Shown here in pieces: positions 52,457 through 61,072 of a stretch of DNA of 64,000 nt. The translations under genes were made by a program, and so were the position numbers. Where the stretch lies: the NCBI RefSeq assembly GCF_049680855.1, contig NZ_JBMPGS010000002.1, forward strand, positions 868,001-932,000, in the 5' to 3' direction. How positions within the stretch are numbered: the first letter of the stretch is position 1; every line of letters begins with the position of its first letter. The DNA is from Salinimicrobium sp049680855 (GTDB lineage: Bacteria > Bacteroidota > Bacteroidia > Flavobacteriales > Flavobacteriaceae). Under the pieces are notes generated by a model. It had not been told where the DNA came from, searched no databases, and was given only the letters and a program-made list of their open reading frames with translations.

Positions 52457-53254
52457 ATGATGAACAGCGAAGAAAAAAATACCATTCTGAAGACGGAAAA
52501 CCTTAGCACCGGTTATCTCCATAAGCGGGAAAAAAAGGTAATTTCTTCGGAAGTAAATGTTGAGCTATTTGAAGGAGAACTCGTGGCGGTGATTGGTATA
52601 AACGGAGTCGGTAAATCCACTTTTTTAAGAACCCTTAGCGGCGTGCAACCGGCTTTAGGCGGAAAGATCTTTCTTCAGGAAAAAGACAGGGAGCAAATCG
52701 ATCCTCCTCAACTGGCTTCATTAATTAGTCTCGTATTAACCGAACAACCTGTTTCCCGCAACCTGCGTGTGGAAGAACTCGTAGCATTAGGAAGACAGCC
52801 TTACACTAACTGGATAGGCACGGTAAAAGCTGAAGACAAAAAACACATTCAGCAGGCATTGGAACGGGTGAATATTTTTGAGCTTCGGAAGAAAAAATGC
52901 TATGAACTTAGTGACGGGCAGTTCCAAAAAGTGCTTATCGCAAGAGCTTTGGCGCAAAACACGCCGCTGGTAATTTTAGATGAACCCACTTCACATCTCG
53001 ATATGTACCACAAAGCCCAGGTTTTACAACTCCTGAAAAAACTAAGCCGCGAAACCGGGAAAGCCATTCTTTTTGCAACTCACGAGATCAATCTTGCCAT
53101 ACAGCTCTGCGATAAAATAATCTTGATGCAGCAGGACAAAATTACCCATGACAGCCCCGAAGAACTAGTGTCAAAAAGGGCATTTGAAAATGTCTTCCCA
53201 AAAGACCTCATTATCTTCGACCGCGACAGTGAGTCATTTAAAATTAAAACCTGA
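52457..53254 (+). CDS. btuD: Cobalamin ABC transporter ATP-binding protein (BtuD-like)
   Basis: 265 residues. Walker A GINGVGKST, signature YELSDGQFQKVLIARALAQN (LSDGQ in place of LSGGQ, as is common in this group), Walker B LVILDEPTSHLD and H-loop LFATHEINLAI. It powers the btuF-btuC transporter. The N-terminal 20 residues (ILKTENLSTGYLHKREKKVI) fit the subfamily. Starts 6 nt after btuC; ATG ATG doublet leaves one residue uncertain. Confidence 0.9.
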   Translation: MMNSEEKNTILKTENLSTGYLHKREKKVISSEVNVELFEGELVAVIGINGVGKSTFLRTLSGVQPALGGKIFLQEKDREQIDPPQLASLISLVLTEQPVSRNLRVEELVALGRQPYTNWIGTVKAEDKKHIQQALERVNIFELRKKKCYELSDGQFQKVLIARALAQNTPLVILDEPTSHLDMYHKAQVLQLLKKLSRETGKAILFATHEINLAIQLCDKIILMQQDKITHDSPEELVSKRAFENVFPKDLIIFDRDSESFKIKT

Positions 53255-53358
53255 TCGTCAATAGTTCCTGATTTTAAGTTTTGACGGCTACAATCTAAGA
53301 TCAAGAAAACCCAATGAATTTCATAAGCATTTTTCCCGAAGTTCTTTTTTAGGCGTAG

Positions 53359-53781
53359 TTATTTTGGCTTGATACTCTGCAAATATTCTTTTGCAGTCAT
53401 GATTGGAAGCATAGACTTTTTAAAATCTTTTCCATTTCTGGTAATTATAATGTCGCAATTTGAATCTGTGGCACTAAAATATTGTAAAGCATCTTCAAAA
53501 TCCTTCAAATCAGAGTTCAATCCTTTCTCTATAACGTGCTCATCAAGTTTGCAGATTTCACATATGATTTTAAATTTTCTCAATTTTTCTTGCGCAATTT
53601 GTGCAGTCTCAAATTTTGAAATAAAATAATTTATTGTTGCAAATGATATTGGAGAAACAACTATTGTCAATTCTCCTTTATCGGCTAATGACGCTACTTT
53701 AGCAATAGAGTCATAGAAAGGTTCTCGTTCCCCGAGTAAATCAAGAATAACATTGGTGTCCAGAAATAATCTCTTTTTCAT
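53359..53781 (-). CDS. PIN-domain ribonuclease, putative toxin
   Basis: 140 residues with the PIN acidic residues visible: Asp8 in FLDTNVILDLL, acidic DFEDALQYFSA (middle) and the end IITRNGKDFKKSMLPIMTAKEYL (final Asp). Such proteins cut RNA and are usually held in check by a DNA-binding partner. The antitoxin-like gene ends directly before the start, with no gap. Likely a VapBC-type toxin-antitoxin pair; the biological role is inferred. Confidence 0.85.
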   Translation of the reverse strand: MKKRLFLDTNVILDLLGEREPFYDSIAKVASLADKGELTIVVSPISFATINYFISKFETAQIAQEKLRKFKIICEICKLDEHVIEKGLNSDLKDFEDALQYFSATDSNCDIIITRNGKDFKKSMLPIMTAKEYLQSIKPK

Positions 53782-54030
53782 CTACTTATATTTCTCCAGC
53801 AATGAATCTGAATATTCATTTTTTTGATCTAATTCCACCGGAATTTTTGTTCCAGTAGCTAAACTTCTAATGAATGGAGATATTTCTATATCTGATTCCT
53901 TATTTTCAGTTGTCAACGACTGTAAATATGCTTCTACGATTCGTGATAAACTCATTTTTTTATCTGAAGCATATCTTTTCGCTCGTTCAATTATTTCCTG
54001 GTCAAGTTTTAATGTTAGTTTCCTATCCAT
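53782..54030 (-). CDS. Ribbon-helix-helix antitoxin-like protein (DUF6364)
   Basis: 82 residues. N-terminal half MDRKLTLKLDQEIIERAKRY and ASDKKMSLSRIVEAYLQSL is an RHH/Arc-like DNA-binding segment; the acidic, proline-containing C-terminal half fits a toxin-neutralising tail. DUF6364 proteins pair with PIN toxins. It probably represses its own operon; the upstream sequence (54031-54130) is AT-rich with a TACGTG/CACGTA-like pair near 54043 that could be its site. Confidence 0.8.
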   Translation of the reverse strand: MDRKLTLKLDQEIIERAKRYASDKKMSLSRIVEAYLQSLTTENKESDIEISPFIRSLATGTKIPVELDQKNEYSDSLLEKYK

Positions 54031-54187
54031 AACAAAATGATTGTACGTGTAAAAATAGATAAAATATACGTATAATAGAAATTGGCGAAGATTCTTTTAA
54101 TTAATTGTGCACAACTCTAGATAAATTAAAAAGCTACTAATTCGCCGCTTCTCACCTCCCATTTCGAGCCGCGTACTTAAAAATAAT

Positions 54188-54195
54188 TATCTTTG
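54188..54195 (+). promoter_or_regulatory. Flavobacterial -7 element of rmuC
   Basis: TATCTTTG matches TAnnTTTG and lies 17 nt upstream of the rmuC ATG. Confidence 0.6.
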
Positions 54196-54212
54196 AAAAA
54201 ACTACTTCTTTA

Positions 54213-55619
54213 ATGAATGAAACTATTCTCATTGCGGGTTTTTTAATTGTTTTTGCTGTAGGAGTCTTCATCGGGATCTTTATAGCAAACCTAAAAGGAA
54301 AAAGCGCCCAAAGTGCCCTTTCTGAAAGGAATAGTCAGCTAAATATCCAGTTTGAGAATTACAAGGTGCAGGTGTCACAGCAGCTGGAGGAATTGAAACA
54401 ACAATCCCGGGAAGCAAAACTATCAGTAGAAGAACAACTGAAGGAAGCTTGCGGCGAACGCGAAGAAATCCGAAGAGAAAAGGACTTTTTGAATACCGAA
54501 CTTACGCGCCGGAATTCAGAATTTGAGAATCTGCTGGAAAGGAATCGGGAGCAAAAGGCCGAAGTAGAAAAACTTCAGGAGCGGTTCAGCAGGGAATTTG
54601 AAAATTTGGCCAACAAGATCCTGGATCAGAAATCAGAGAAATTCACACTTCAGAATAAAGAAAACCTTCAGAATATCCTTCATCCATTACAGGAAAAGAT
54701 CCTGAGCTTCGAGAAAAGAGTGGAAGATACGCATAAAGACAATATTGGCAGGAATTCCCAGCTTCAGGAGCAAATCCGCGGGCTTAAAGAGCTGAATGAG
54801 CAAATGAGCAAAGAGGCGGTGAACCTTACAAAGGCTTTGAAAGGTGACAATAAAATGCAGGGCAACTGGGGCGAATTGGTTTTGGAACGCGTGCTGGAAA
54901 AATCCGGACTGGAAAAAGACCGGGAATATTTCGTGCAAACGGCTTTTACCACCGAAGAAGGCCGGCGCGTACTGCCGGATGTCGTGATTCACCTGCCCGA
55001 CAATAAGAAAATGATCATTGATTCGAAAGTTTCCCTCAATGCCTATGAACGGCTGGTCAACGAGGAGGACGAAGCCGAGAAACCAAGGCATCTAAAAGAT
55101 CATATTACCTCTCTAAAAAGGCATATTGAGCAGCTAAGTTCCAAGAATTATCACGACCTGTATTCTATTGAAAGTCCGTCGTTCGTACTCTTGTTCGTCC
55201 CCATTGAACCTGCTTTTGCAGTTGCCATCAATCACGAAAATTCGCTCTATAACTGGGCTTTCGAAAAGAATATCGTCATTGTAACTCCGGCGACCCTGCT
55301 GGCAACGCTGCGCACCATTGACAGTATGTGGACCAATGAAAAACAGCAGCGAAACGCCATTGAAATTGCAAAGCAGGCAGGTGCACTTTACGATAAATTT
55401 CACGGACTCATGAACGATCTCTCCGGAATAGGTAAGAAAATAGATGAGGCCAGGACGGGTTATAAGGCCGCTATGAACAAGTTGTATGACGGCAACGGAA
55501 ACCTGATCAACCGCGTGGAAAAATTAAAGAAAATGGGTGCGACCGCAAAAAAAGCACTTCCGGAGACGGTGATCAAAAAAGCTTCGGAATACGAAGAAAA
55601 CATAGAAAATAAAAATTGA
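54213..55619 (+). CDS. rmuC: DNA recombination protein RmuC
   Basis: 468 residues. An N-terminal membrane segment (ILIAGFLIVFAVGVFIGIFI) precedes a long coiled coil (about 30-180, many Glu/Lys/Gln heptads), then the RmuC core with nuclease-like motif: GNWGELVLERVLEKSGLEKD, LPDVVIHLPDNKKMIIDSKV and later SPSFVLLFVPIEPAFAVAIN. It limits inversions at repeats; the biochemical action is unclear. A restriction-endonuclease-like fold is inferred from the D-x(n)-DSK pattern. It is a single-gene transcript. Confidence 0.93.
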   Translation: MNETILIAGFLIVFAVGVFIGIFIANLKGKSAQSALSERNSQLNIQFENYKVQVSQQLEELKQQSREAKLSVEEQLKEACGEREEIRREKDFLNTELTRRNSEFENLLERNREQKAEVEKLQERFSREFENLANKILDQKSEKFTLQNKENLQNILHPLQEKILSFEKRVEDTHKDNIGRNSQLQEQIRGLKELNEQMSKEAVNLTKALKGDNKMQGNWGELVLERVLEKSGLEKDREYFVQTAFTTEEGRRVLPDVVIHLPDNKKMIIDSKVSLNAYERLVNEEDEAEKPRHLKDHITSLKRHIEQLSSKNYHDLYSIESPSFVLLFVPIEPAFAVAINHENSLYNWAFEKNIVIVTPATLLATLRTIDSMWTNEKQQRNAIEIAKQAGALYDKFHGLMNDLSGIGKKIDEARTGYKAAMNKLYDGNGNLINRVEKLKKMGATAKKALPETVIKKASEYEENIENKN

Positions 55620-55623
55620 ATTG

Positions 55624-55637
55624 AAAATGTCATTTTT
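55624..55637. repeat. Copy of the near-palindrome between rmuC and the serine hydrolase gene
   Basis: AAAATGTCATTTTT, starting 4 bp after the rmuC stop, and 31 bp before the next ATG. Confidence 0.7.
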
Positions 55638-55667
55638 GATACTTCAGATAAATAAACACTTGATTCC

Positions 55668-56807
55668 ATGAATAACTTGAACCCTAAACTAGTATTTACA
55701 GCAGTTGCCTTTCTGATTACGCTGAATTTCACTGCCCAGGAAATCTATTTTCCACCTGCAGGTGAATGGGAACAGAAAGCGGCATCAGAATTTGACCTCG
55801 ATTTTACTGAAGCCATCCAATTTGCTGAAGAAAACGAGTATTCAGAATCACGAGACCTGCGACAGGCCATTCTAAAAGGCTTTCAACATGAACCTTACCA
55901 CGAAATCCTGGGGCCTACGAAAAAGCGCGGCGGCCCGGCAGGAATAATCCTTAAAAACGGTTTTTTGATCGCCAGCTGGGGAGATATTGACCGGGTGGAC
56001 ATGACCTTTAGCGTTACCAAAAGCTTCCTTTCTACCACTGCCCTGCTCGCACTTCAAAAAGGCCTTTTTGAAGCAGAGGAACCTGTTGAAAAGTACGTTT
56101 GGGATGGCACTTTTGAAGGGGAACATAACAGCAAAATTACCTGGGAGCATTTGCTGCAACAAACATCTGACTGGAGCGGACAGTTGTGGGGCGGCTTTGA
56201 CTGGGCAGATCGCCCACCGCGCGATGGCAGCATTGACGACTGGAGAGCCCGTGACCTGAATGAACCCGGCACCTATTTCAAGTACAATGATGTGCGGGTG
56301 AACGTGCTGGCCTATTCCCTGCTGAATGTTTTTAGAGAACCACTTCCGCGGGTATTAAAGGAAGAAATTATGGATCCCATTGGCGCCTCCACAACCTGGC
56401 GCTGGTATGGCTATGACAATTCGTGGGTGACCATCGACGGACTCAAAATGCAGTCGGTAAGCGGTGGCGGACATTCGGGTGGTGGAATGTTCATCAACAC
56501 CAAAGACATGGCCCGCTTTGGCCTGCTCTTCATGAACAACGGAAACTGGAACGGGAAACAACTTATTTCCGAAGAACTGGTACGGGAGGCAATGGTTCCT
56601 TCCGAAGCAAACCCCAATTACGGCTATATGTGGTGGCTTAATGAACAAAACTGGGAAAATATTCCGGAAGACGTTTTCTATGCAGCCGGTTTTGGTGGAA
56701 ATTTTATAATTATAGACCAGGAGAACGAACTCGTGATCGTAACCCGCTGGCTGGAACCTTCAAAAATAGAGGAATTCATGAACCTTGTTTATGCGGAAAT
56801 AGAGTAG
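55668..56807 (+). CDS. Serine hydrolase of the class C beta-lactamase fold, secreted
   Basis: 379 residues with a signal peptide (NPKLVFTAVAFLITLNFTAQ). The nucleophile is in TFSVTKSFLST (Ser-x-x-Lys) and the Tyr-x-Asn-type partner in TYFKYNDVRVNVLAYSL; WWLNEQNW and AAGFGGNFIIIDQ supply the later blocks. This fold covers penicillin-binding-type esterases and D-peptidases as well as lactamases. No sign of a clinical resistance enzyme; the substrate cannot be told. Starts 48 bp after rmuC. Confidence 0.88.
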   Translation: MNNLNPKLVFTAVAFLITLNFTAQEIYFPPAGEWEQKAASEFDLDFTEAIQFAEENEYSESRDLRQAILKGFQHEPYHEILGPTKKRGGPAGIILKNGFLIASWGDIDRVDMTFSVTKSFLSTTALLALQKGLFEAEEPVEKYVWDGTFEGEHNSKITWEHLLQQTSDWSGQLWGGFDWADRPPRDGSIDDWRARDLNEPGTYFKYNDVRVNVLAYSLLNVFREPLPRVLKEEIMDPIGASTTWRWYGYDNSWVTIDGLKMQSVSGGGHSGGGMFINTKDMARFGLLFMNNGNWNGKQLISEELVREAMVPSEANPNYGYMWWLNEQNWENIPEDVFYAAGFGGNFIIIDQENELVIVTRWLEPSKIEEFMNLVYAEIE

Positions 56808-56829
56808 AGAAACAATGAACAGGAAACAG

Positions 56830-56899
56830 TAAGCAATAAGCAATAAGCAATAAGCAAAATTAAAGAGCCTGAAGCAATCAGCCAACAGCCAACAGCCAA
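56830..56899. repeat. Two blocks of tandem heptamers between genes
   Basis: TAAGCAA is repeated four times without a break (56830-56857), and CAGCCAA three times (56879-56899), in the 100-bp gap between the hydrolase and thioesterase genes. Slippage-type simple repeats; copy number likely varies between strains. Confidence 0.85.
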
Positions 56900-56911
56900 A
56901 ACAAAAAGACA

Positions 56912-57451
56912 ATGACCTTCAAAACAGTACAAGATTCCCAGGTAACGATTTCAGAATTGATGCTTCCCTCCCACTCCAACTTTAACGGCAAGATCCACGG
57001 GGGCTATGTGCTTTCCCTTTTAGACCAGATCGCCTTCGCCTGTGCTTCCAAGCATTCCGGGGTTTATTGTGTGACCGCAAGTGTAGATACGGTTGATTTT
57101 TTAAGGCCTATAGAGATTGGGGAACTGGTGACGATGAAGGCTTCGGTGAATTATGTGGGGCGAAGTTCTATGGTGATCGGGATTCGTGTGGAGGCAGAGA
57201 ATATCCAGACCGGCGAATGCAAACATTGTAATTCTTCCTATTTTACCATGGTGGCCAAAGATGCCGAAGGAAAATCTTTTGAAGTGCCGGGCCTCATCCT
57301 GAAATCTAATGAAGACATTCGGCGGTTTGCCAAAAGCATCAAACGCTACGAGAACAAGAAAAAAAGGAAAACCGAATTTCATGAAACCGATTTTGTTTCT
57401 GAAGAATACCTGCACATCCAGGAACTGGATAACGTGAAAATAGAGCTGTAA
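56912..57451 (+). CDS. Acyl-CoA thioesterase, hotdog fold
   Basis: 179 residues. The hotdog helix motif is in HSNFNGKIHGGYVLSLLDQI AFACASKHSG (with the catalytic-helix Asp in LLDQI) and the second part in VDTVDFLRPIEIGELVTMKA, VNYVGRSSMVIGIRVEAEN. A basic C-terminal extension of about 45 residues (KRYENKKKRKTEFHETDF) follows. It hydrolyses fatty acyl-CoA; chain length unknown. The SBF-type transporter gene begins 1 nt after it, so the two are co-transcribed. Confidence 0.88.
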   Translation: MTFKTVQDSQVTISELMLPSHSNFNGKIHGGYVLSLLDQIAFACASKHSGVYCVTASVDTVDFLRPIEIGELVTMKASVNYVGRSSMVIGIRVEAENIQTGECKHCNSSYFTMVAKDAEGKSFEVPGLILKSNEDIRRFAKSIKRYENKKKRKTEFHETDFVSEEYLHIQELDNVKIEL

Positions 57452-57452
57452 T

Positions 57453-58406
57453 TTGCAGTTCAACGGATTCATAGCCGCCCTGCTGCTGTCCATTGCGGTG
57501 GCTTACCTCCTGCCGCAGGGACCGGAGATCCTGCCGTTAAAGACCATCACCGATATTGGAATTGGGTTCATCTTCTTTTTCTACGGACTCAAACTTTCCC
57601 CGGCAGAATTTAAACTGGGTTTCCTGAATTACCGCTCACACATCCTCATCCAGGTCACCACTTTTATTGTTTTCCCATTGCTCACTTTGCTGTTCATCCC
57701 GCTTTTTGAAGGCGGCACCGGCAGTGATTTCTGGATCGCCCTCTTCTTTTTGGGAGCGCTGCCCTCTACCGTTTCTTCCTCCATCGTAATGGTTTCCCTG
57801 GCAAAAGGAAATTTGCCCACCGCGATCTTTAACGCCAGCCTTTCAGGATTGCTGGGCATTTTTGCCACTCCGTTGTGGATGAGCTTTTTTATGGGAAATT
57901 CTGCCGAATTTGAATTCGGCAATGTCATCACAAAACTGTTTTTACAAATTGTGCTGCCATTAATTATCGGGCTGTTCATGCAGCGATTTCTTGGCGAGCT
58001 GGCGAGGAAATACAGCAGAGAACTCAGCTTTTTTGACAAGAGCATCATCATTCTCATAGTCTATTCCAGTTTTAGTGCTTCTTTTGCCTCCAATTTCTTT
58101 GATTCTGTGAGTGTTGCAAACCTTGTAAAATTATTTGCTGCGGTGATCCTGCTGTTTTTTGTAGTCTACTTTGGAACCGGATATGTGTGCAGGCTGCTGA
58201 ATCTTTCTACGGAAGATACCATCACCGTCAAATTCTGCGGAACCAAGAAATCACTGGTGCACGCCTCGGTCATGGTGAAGATTATTTTTGGCAATGCCGC
58301 CAATACAGGCTTGCTTTTGCTGCCCATCATGCTGTACCACATTTCACAACTGCTCTTGATCGCCGTCTTTGCTGAACGCTACCGGAAGCGGAAGATCCCT
58401 GTATAG
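57453..58406 (+). CDS. Bile acid:sodium symporter-like (SBF/YfeH-type) membrane protein
   Basis: 317 residues, about nine to ten membrane segments (for example GFIAALLLSIAVAYLLPQGP, TITDIGIGFIFFFYGLKLSP, ALPSTVSSSIVMVSLAKGNL, FCGTKKSLVHASVMVKIIFG). The conserved discontinuous TM pattern with LP-S-T-V-SSS and CGTKKS is that of the SBF-like family. Sodium-coupled uptake of an organic anion is inferred; the substrate is unknown. Start is TTG at 57453, one base after the thioesterase stop. Confidence 0.85.
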   Translation: MQFNGFIAALLLSIAVAYLLPQGPEILPLKTITDIGIGFIFFFYGLKLSPAEFKLGFLNYRSHILIQVTTFIVFPLLTLLFIPLFEGGTGSDFWIALFFLGALPSTVSSSIVMVSLAKGNLPTAIFNASLSGLLGIFATPLWMSFFMGNSAEFEFGNVITKLFLQIVLPLIIGLFMQRFLGELARKYSRELSFFDKSIIILIVYSSFSASFASNFFDSVSVANLVKLFAAVILLFFVVYFGTGYVCRLLNLSTEDTITVKFCGTKKSLVHASVMVKIIFGNAANTGLLLLPIMLYHISQLLLIAVFAERYRKRKIPV

Positions 58407-58602
58407 ATCACTTCCCGAAGCATTTTATCATCCCGCTGAAATTTCTTACACATTTTGAAGGAAATCCTGCTGCCGTTCTCAATATTTTGTTAAGTTTACG
58501 GCATCCCTACATTTTTATTGAAACCAGGAATGGCTGTACTCTTATTTGCAACTAACTGTACAGTAAATTTATATATATGTTTACGCAATTAGAAAAACAA
58601 AT

Positions 58603-60396
58603 ATGACACTAACACCTAACATTGAAATTACAGGATTAATTAAGCCCTTAGTCGATGGATTTAAAGCCGTACACAACGAATGGGATAATTTTTTTGAAAT
58701 AGGTTTAACCGACTATCTACACTCACAAACGGAAAAATATTACTTTACAAACACTTTTCTTCATAGAAGTGAAAAGGTGAGATTTAACGATATATATTTC
58801 CCAATTAAAGCAACATATAAAAAGTTAACAACTGATTTCAATGACCTTGATGAGCTATTTACAAATTACAACAATATAACAATTATTGGTTCGGCTGGAA
58901 GTGGTAAAACGACTTTAATAAAACATATTTTTCTACAAACAATTTTTAATCAAAACCGTATTCCAATTTTAATTGAATTAAGGAACCTAAATGAATTCAA
59001 AGGAGAATTTGAAAAACTTATCACAGAGAAAATACTTAAATCTAAAGTTAAACCTAGCGATGGTATATTTAAAAGAGCATTAGAAAGTGGTAAATTTTTG
59101 TTTTTATTAGATGGATATGACGAAATTTTTTCAGACAAAAAACAAGATATAAACAGGCAAATAGAATTATTTGTTGATTCTTATTCAAATAATAAATTTC
59201 TAATAACAACTCGTCCTGGTAGTGGAATTGAGGGTTTTCCAAGGTTTTATGACTTTAAAGTATGCCCATTAGATGATGACGATGTAATTGGGTTTATTTC
59301 AAAAATTGTCGAAGAAGGAGAAAGAAAAGACCGAATAAAAAATATAGTTCTCGACCCAAAAAATCAAAACTATTATGAATTTTTAAGAAACCCATTATTA
59401 CTCTCAATGTTTATAATGGCTTTTGAAAACCACCCAGAAATTCCTAAGAGAAAAACAGCATTTTATAGAAATGTATTTGACACTCTATACTCTCGACACG
59501 ATGGTATAACAAAAAATAGTTTTCCAAGAGAAAAATTAACAAATCTTCAAAGAGATGATTTCGAAGATATATTATCAATATTTTCTTACCTCACCTTAAT
59601 TGAAGGTCAATATTCTTTTACAAATGAATATATGACTGATATTTTAGATAAGGTAAGAGATTCATCTGATTATGAATATATTACCGAAAGTTTGATTTAT
59701 GATTTAAGAACTTCAATTTCTATTTTAATTCTAGACGGCTTTGAATATTTCTTTCCCCATCGTTCGATGCAGGAATATTTTACAGCGTTGTTTATCAATA
59801 GACTTCCAACTGACAAGAAACATAAAGCATATAAAAATTTATCAAGTGTATTACAGCAATCAAGTACTGATTATAGTTTCAATTTTTGGAGTCTGTGTTT
59901 TGAAATGGATGAAACAATTTTTATATCAAATTTCCTAATTCCTCAACTAAAAAAAATATATAAACCGCTTGAAAATAAAAAAGGGAAAGAACTTGTAGAA
60001 TCTTACTTTAAAATAATTAATCCAACTTTGTGGAAAAGAGATTTCAATAAGAACGGAACGACAAAATTAAGGATTTTAAGACACGCAAATTTTCAAAATG
60101 CAATTTTGGACTTTTGCGAGATTTACGACTATAACGATATATGGATGTTTCCAGAAAAACGCAGTTGTGAGGATGATTTTATAAAAATTTATGATAAACA
60201 ATTGGAGAAATCTGAAAATGGAAAAAGTGGAATACCTAGACTTTTGAAAAATGATGAATTACTTGAATTTTTAGTTTCTAGAGGTATAGATGAAGTAGTA
60301 GAAAATATCCAAAAGAAAATTGAGAATAAAATACATAAGTGGGATATGACAATAAAGAAAAAAAAATCGAATATTGATGATTTATTAAATATATAA
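58603..60396 (+). CDS. NACHT-domain STAND NTPase, candidate anti-phage protein
   Basis: 597 residues. An N-terminal segment of about 90 residues is followed by the NACHT module: Walker A GSAGSGKT (residues 96-103), Walker B LLDGYDE (168-174), sensor ITTRPGSG (201-208) and a helical region with FLRNPLLLSMFIMAF. The rest (about 300-597) is helical with no leucine-rich or TPR repeats, so the architecture resembles short bacterial NACHT proteins known in phage defence. The DNA is strikingly AT-rich with no house-style GC codons. It stands alone; the downstream gene is an RDD protein whose front half appears lost. Confidence 0.85.
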   Translation: MTLTPNIEITGLIKPLVDGFKAVHNEWDNFFEIGLTDYLHSQTEKYYFTNTFLHRSEKVRFNDIYFPIKATYKKLTTDFNDLDELFTNYNNITIIGSAGSGKTTLIKHIFLQTIFNQNRIPILIELRNLNEFKGEFEKLITEKILKSKVKPSDGIFKRALESGKFLFLLDGYDEIFSDKKQDINRQIELFVDSYSNNKFLITTRPGSGIEGFPRFYDFKVCPLDDDDVIGFISKIVEEGERKDRIKNIVLDPKNQNYYEFLRNPLLLSMFIMAFENHPEIPKRKTAFYRNVFDTLYSRHDGITKNSFPREKLTNLQRDDFEDILSIFSYLTLIEGQYSFTNEYMTDILDKVRDSSDYEYITESLIYDLRTSISILILDGFEYFFPHRSMQEYFTALFINRLPTDKKHKAYKNLSSVLQQSSTDYSFNFWSLCFEMDETIFISNFLIPQLKKIYKPLENKKGKELVESYFKIINPTLWKRDFNKNGTTKLRILRHANFQNAILDFCEIYDYNDIWMFPEKRSCEDDFIKIYDKQLEKSENGKSGIPRLLKNDELLEFLVSRGIDEVVENIQKKIENKIHKWDMTIKKKKSNIDDLLNI

Positions 60397-60438
60397 AACT
60401 GCGTACAACCCTGTGTAATTATTGCTCCACGAAGCTTT

Positions 60439-61005
60439 TTGTTGTATTTGGCCAAAGACAATTATAAGGGAATTAGTTTTGGAAAATGGGTGATGGGAAT
60501 AGTTGGAAGAGACGAAAATTATAAAATTCACTCCCCCTCTCATTTGAAACTATTTGCAAGGAATCTTCCACTCATAATTTGGCCAGTTGAGTTTATAGCA
60601 ATTCTTTTCAGCAAGAACAAGCAGAGATTAGGAGATAAGCTGGGTAAAACTCTCGTTTTCCAAAATCCAGAAAGGCCAAAGAAATTATTACGAGTATTAC
60701 CAGTAATCGGATTAGGAGTAATTTTCTTCATACTTTTTTTCACTTTCGTGTCCTCAGCACTGAAATCATCAGAAGCATATAAACTTGCAATCTCGGAAAT
60801 TGAAAGAAATGAAGAAATTATAGAATATGTGGGCGGAATTAAAGATTTTGGATGGATGCCAACAGGAGAAGTCAGCGTTCAAAATGGTGAAGGTACAGCT
60901 ACCTATGATATCAACGTAATAGGAGAAAGCAAGGAAATGAGCGTTAAGGTTGAATTGGTTAAACCAAAAAACGGAGAATGGGAAATTACAAGTTTCCATT
61001 ATTAA
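60439..61005 (+). pseudogene. RDD-family/Coa1-like membrane protein, N-terminally truncated
   Basis: 188 residues from a TTG at 60439. The first part (NYKGISFGKWVMGIVGRDEN, LPLIIWPVEFIAIL, KQRLGDKLGKTLV) is the second half of an RDD domain; the expected first membrane helix with the Arg/Asp signature is missing. A later membrane segment (VLPVIGLGVIFFILFFTFVS) and a C-terminal Coa1/Tim21-like domain (about 110-188) follow. No ATG lies at the front and the frame opens just after the NACHT stop. The most likely reading is that the NACHT gene insertion removed the 5' half, though use of the TTG cannot be excluded. Confidence 0.65.
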
Positions 61006-61072
61006 AACGGGTACCAAAAGTGCATAAAAACAACACGGGACGTTTCCCACAAATTGAAAAAATTCTCCTTTA

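Noticed and set aside
55668..56807. Antibiotic-resistance beta-lactamase
   Set aside because: Only the general serine-hydrolase fold is supported; the Ser-x-x-Lys and Tyr motifs are shared with many esterases and peptidases, and no lactamase-specific signature or regulator is present.
56830..56899. CRISPR or origin iterons
   Set aside because: Seven-base units in direct tandem without spacers, no replication or cas genes nearby; simple slippage repeats explain them.
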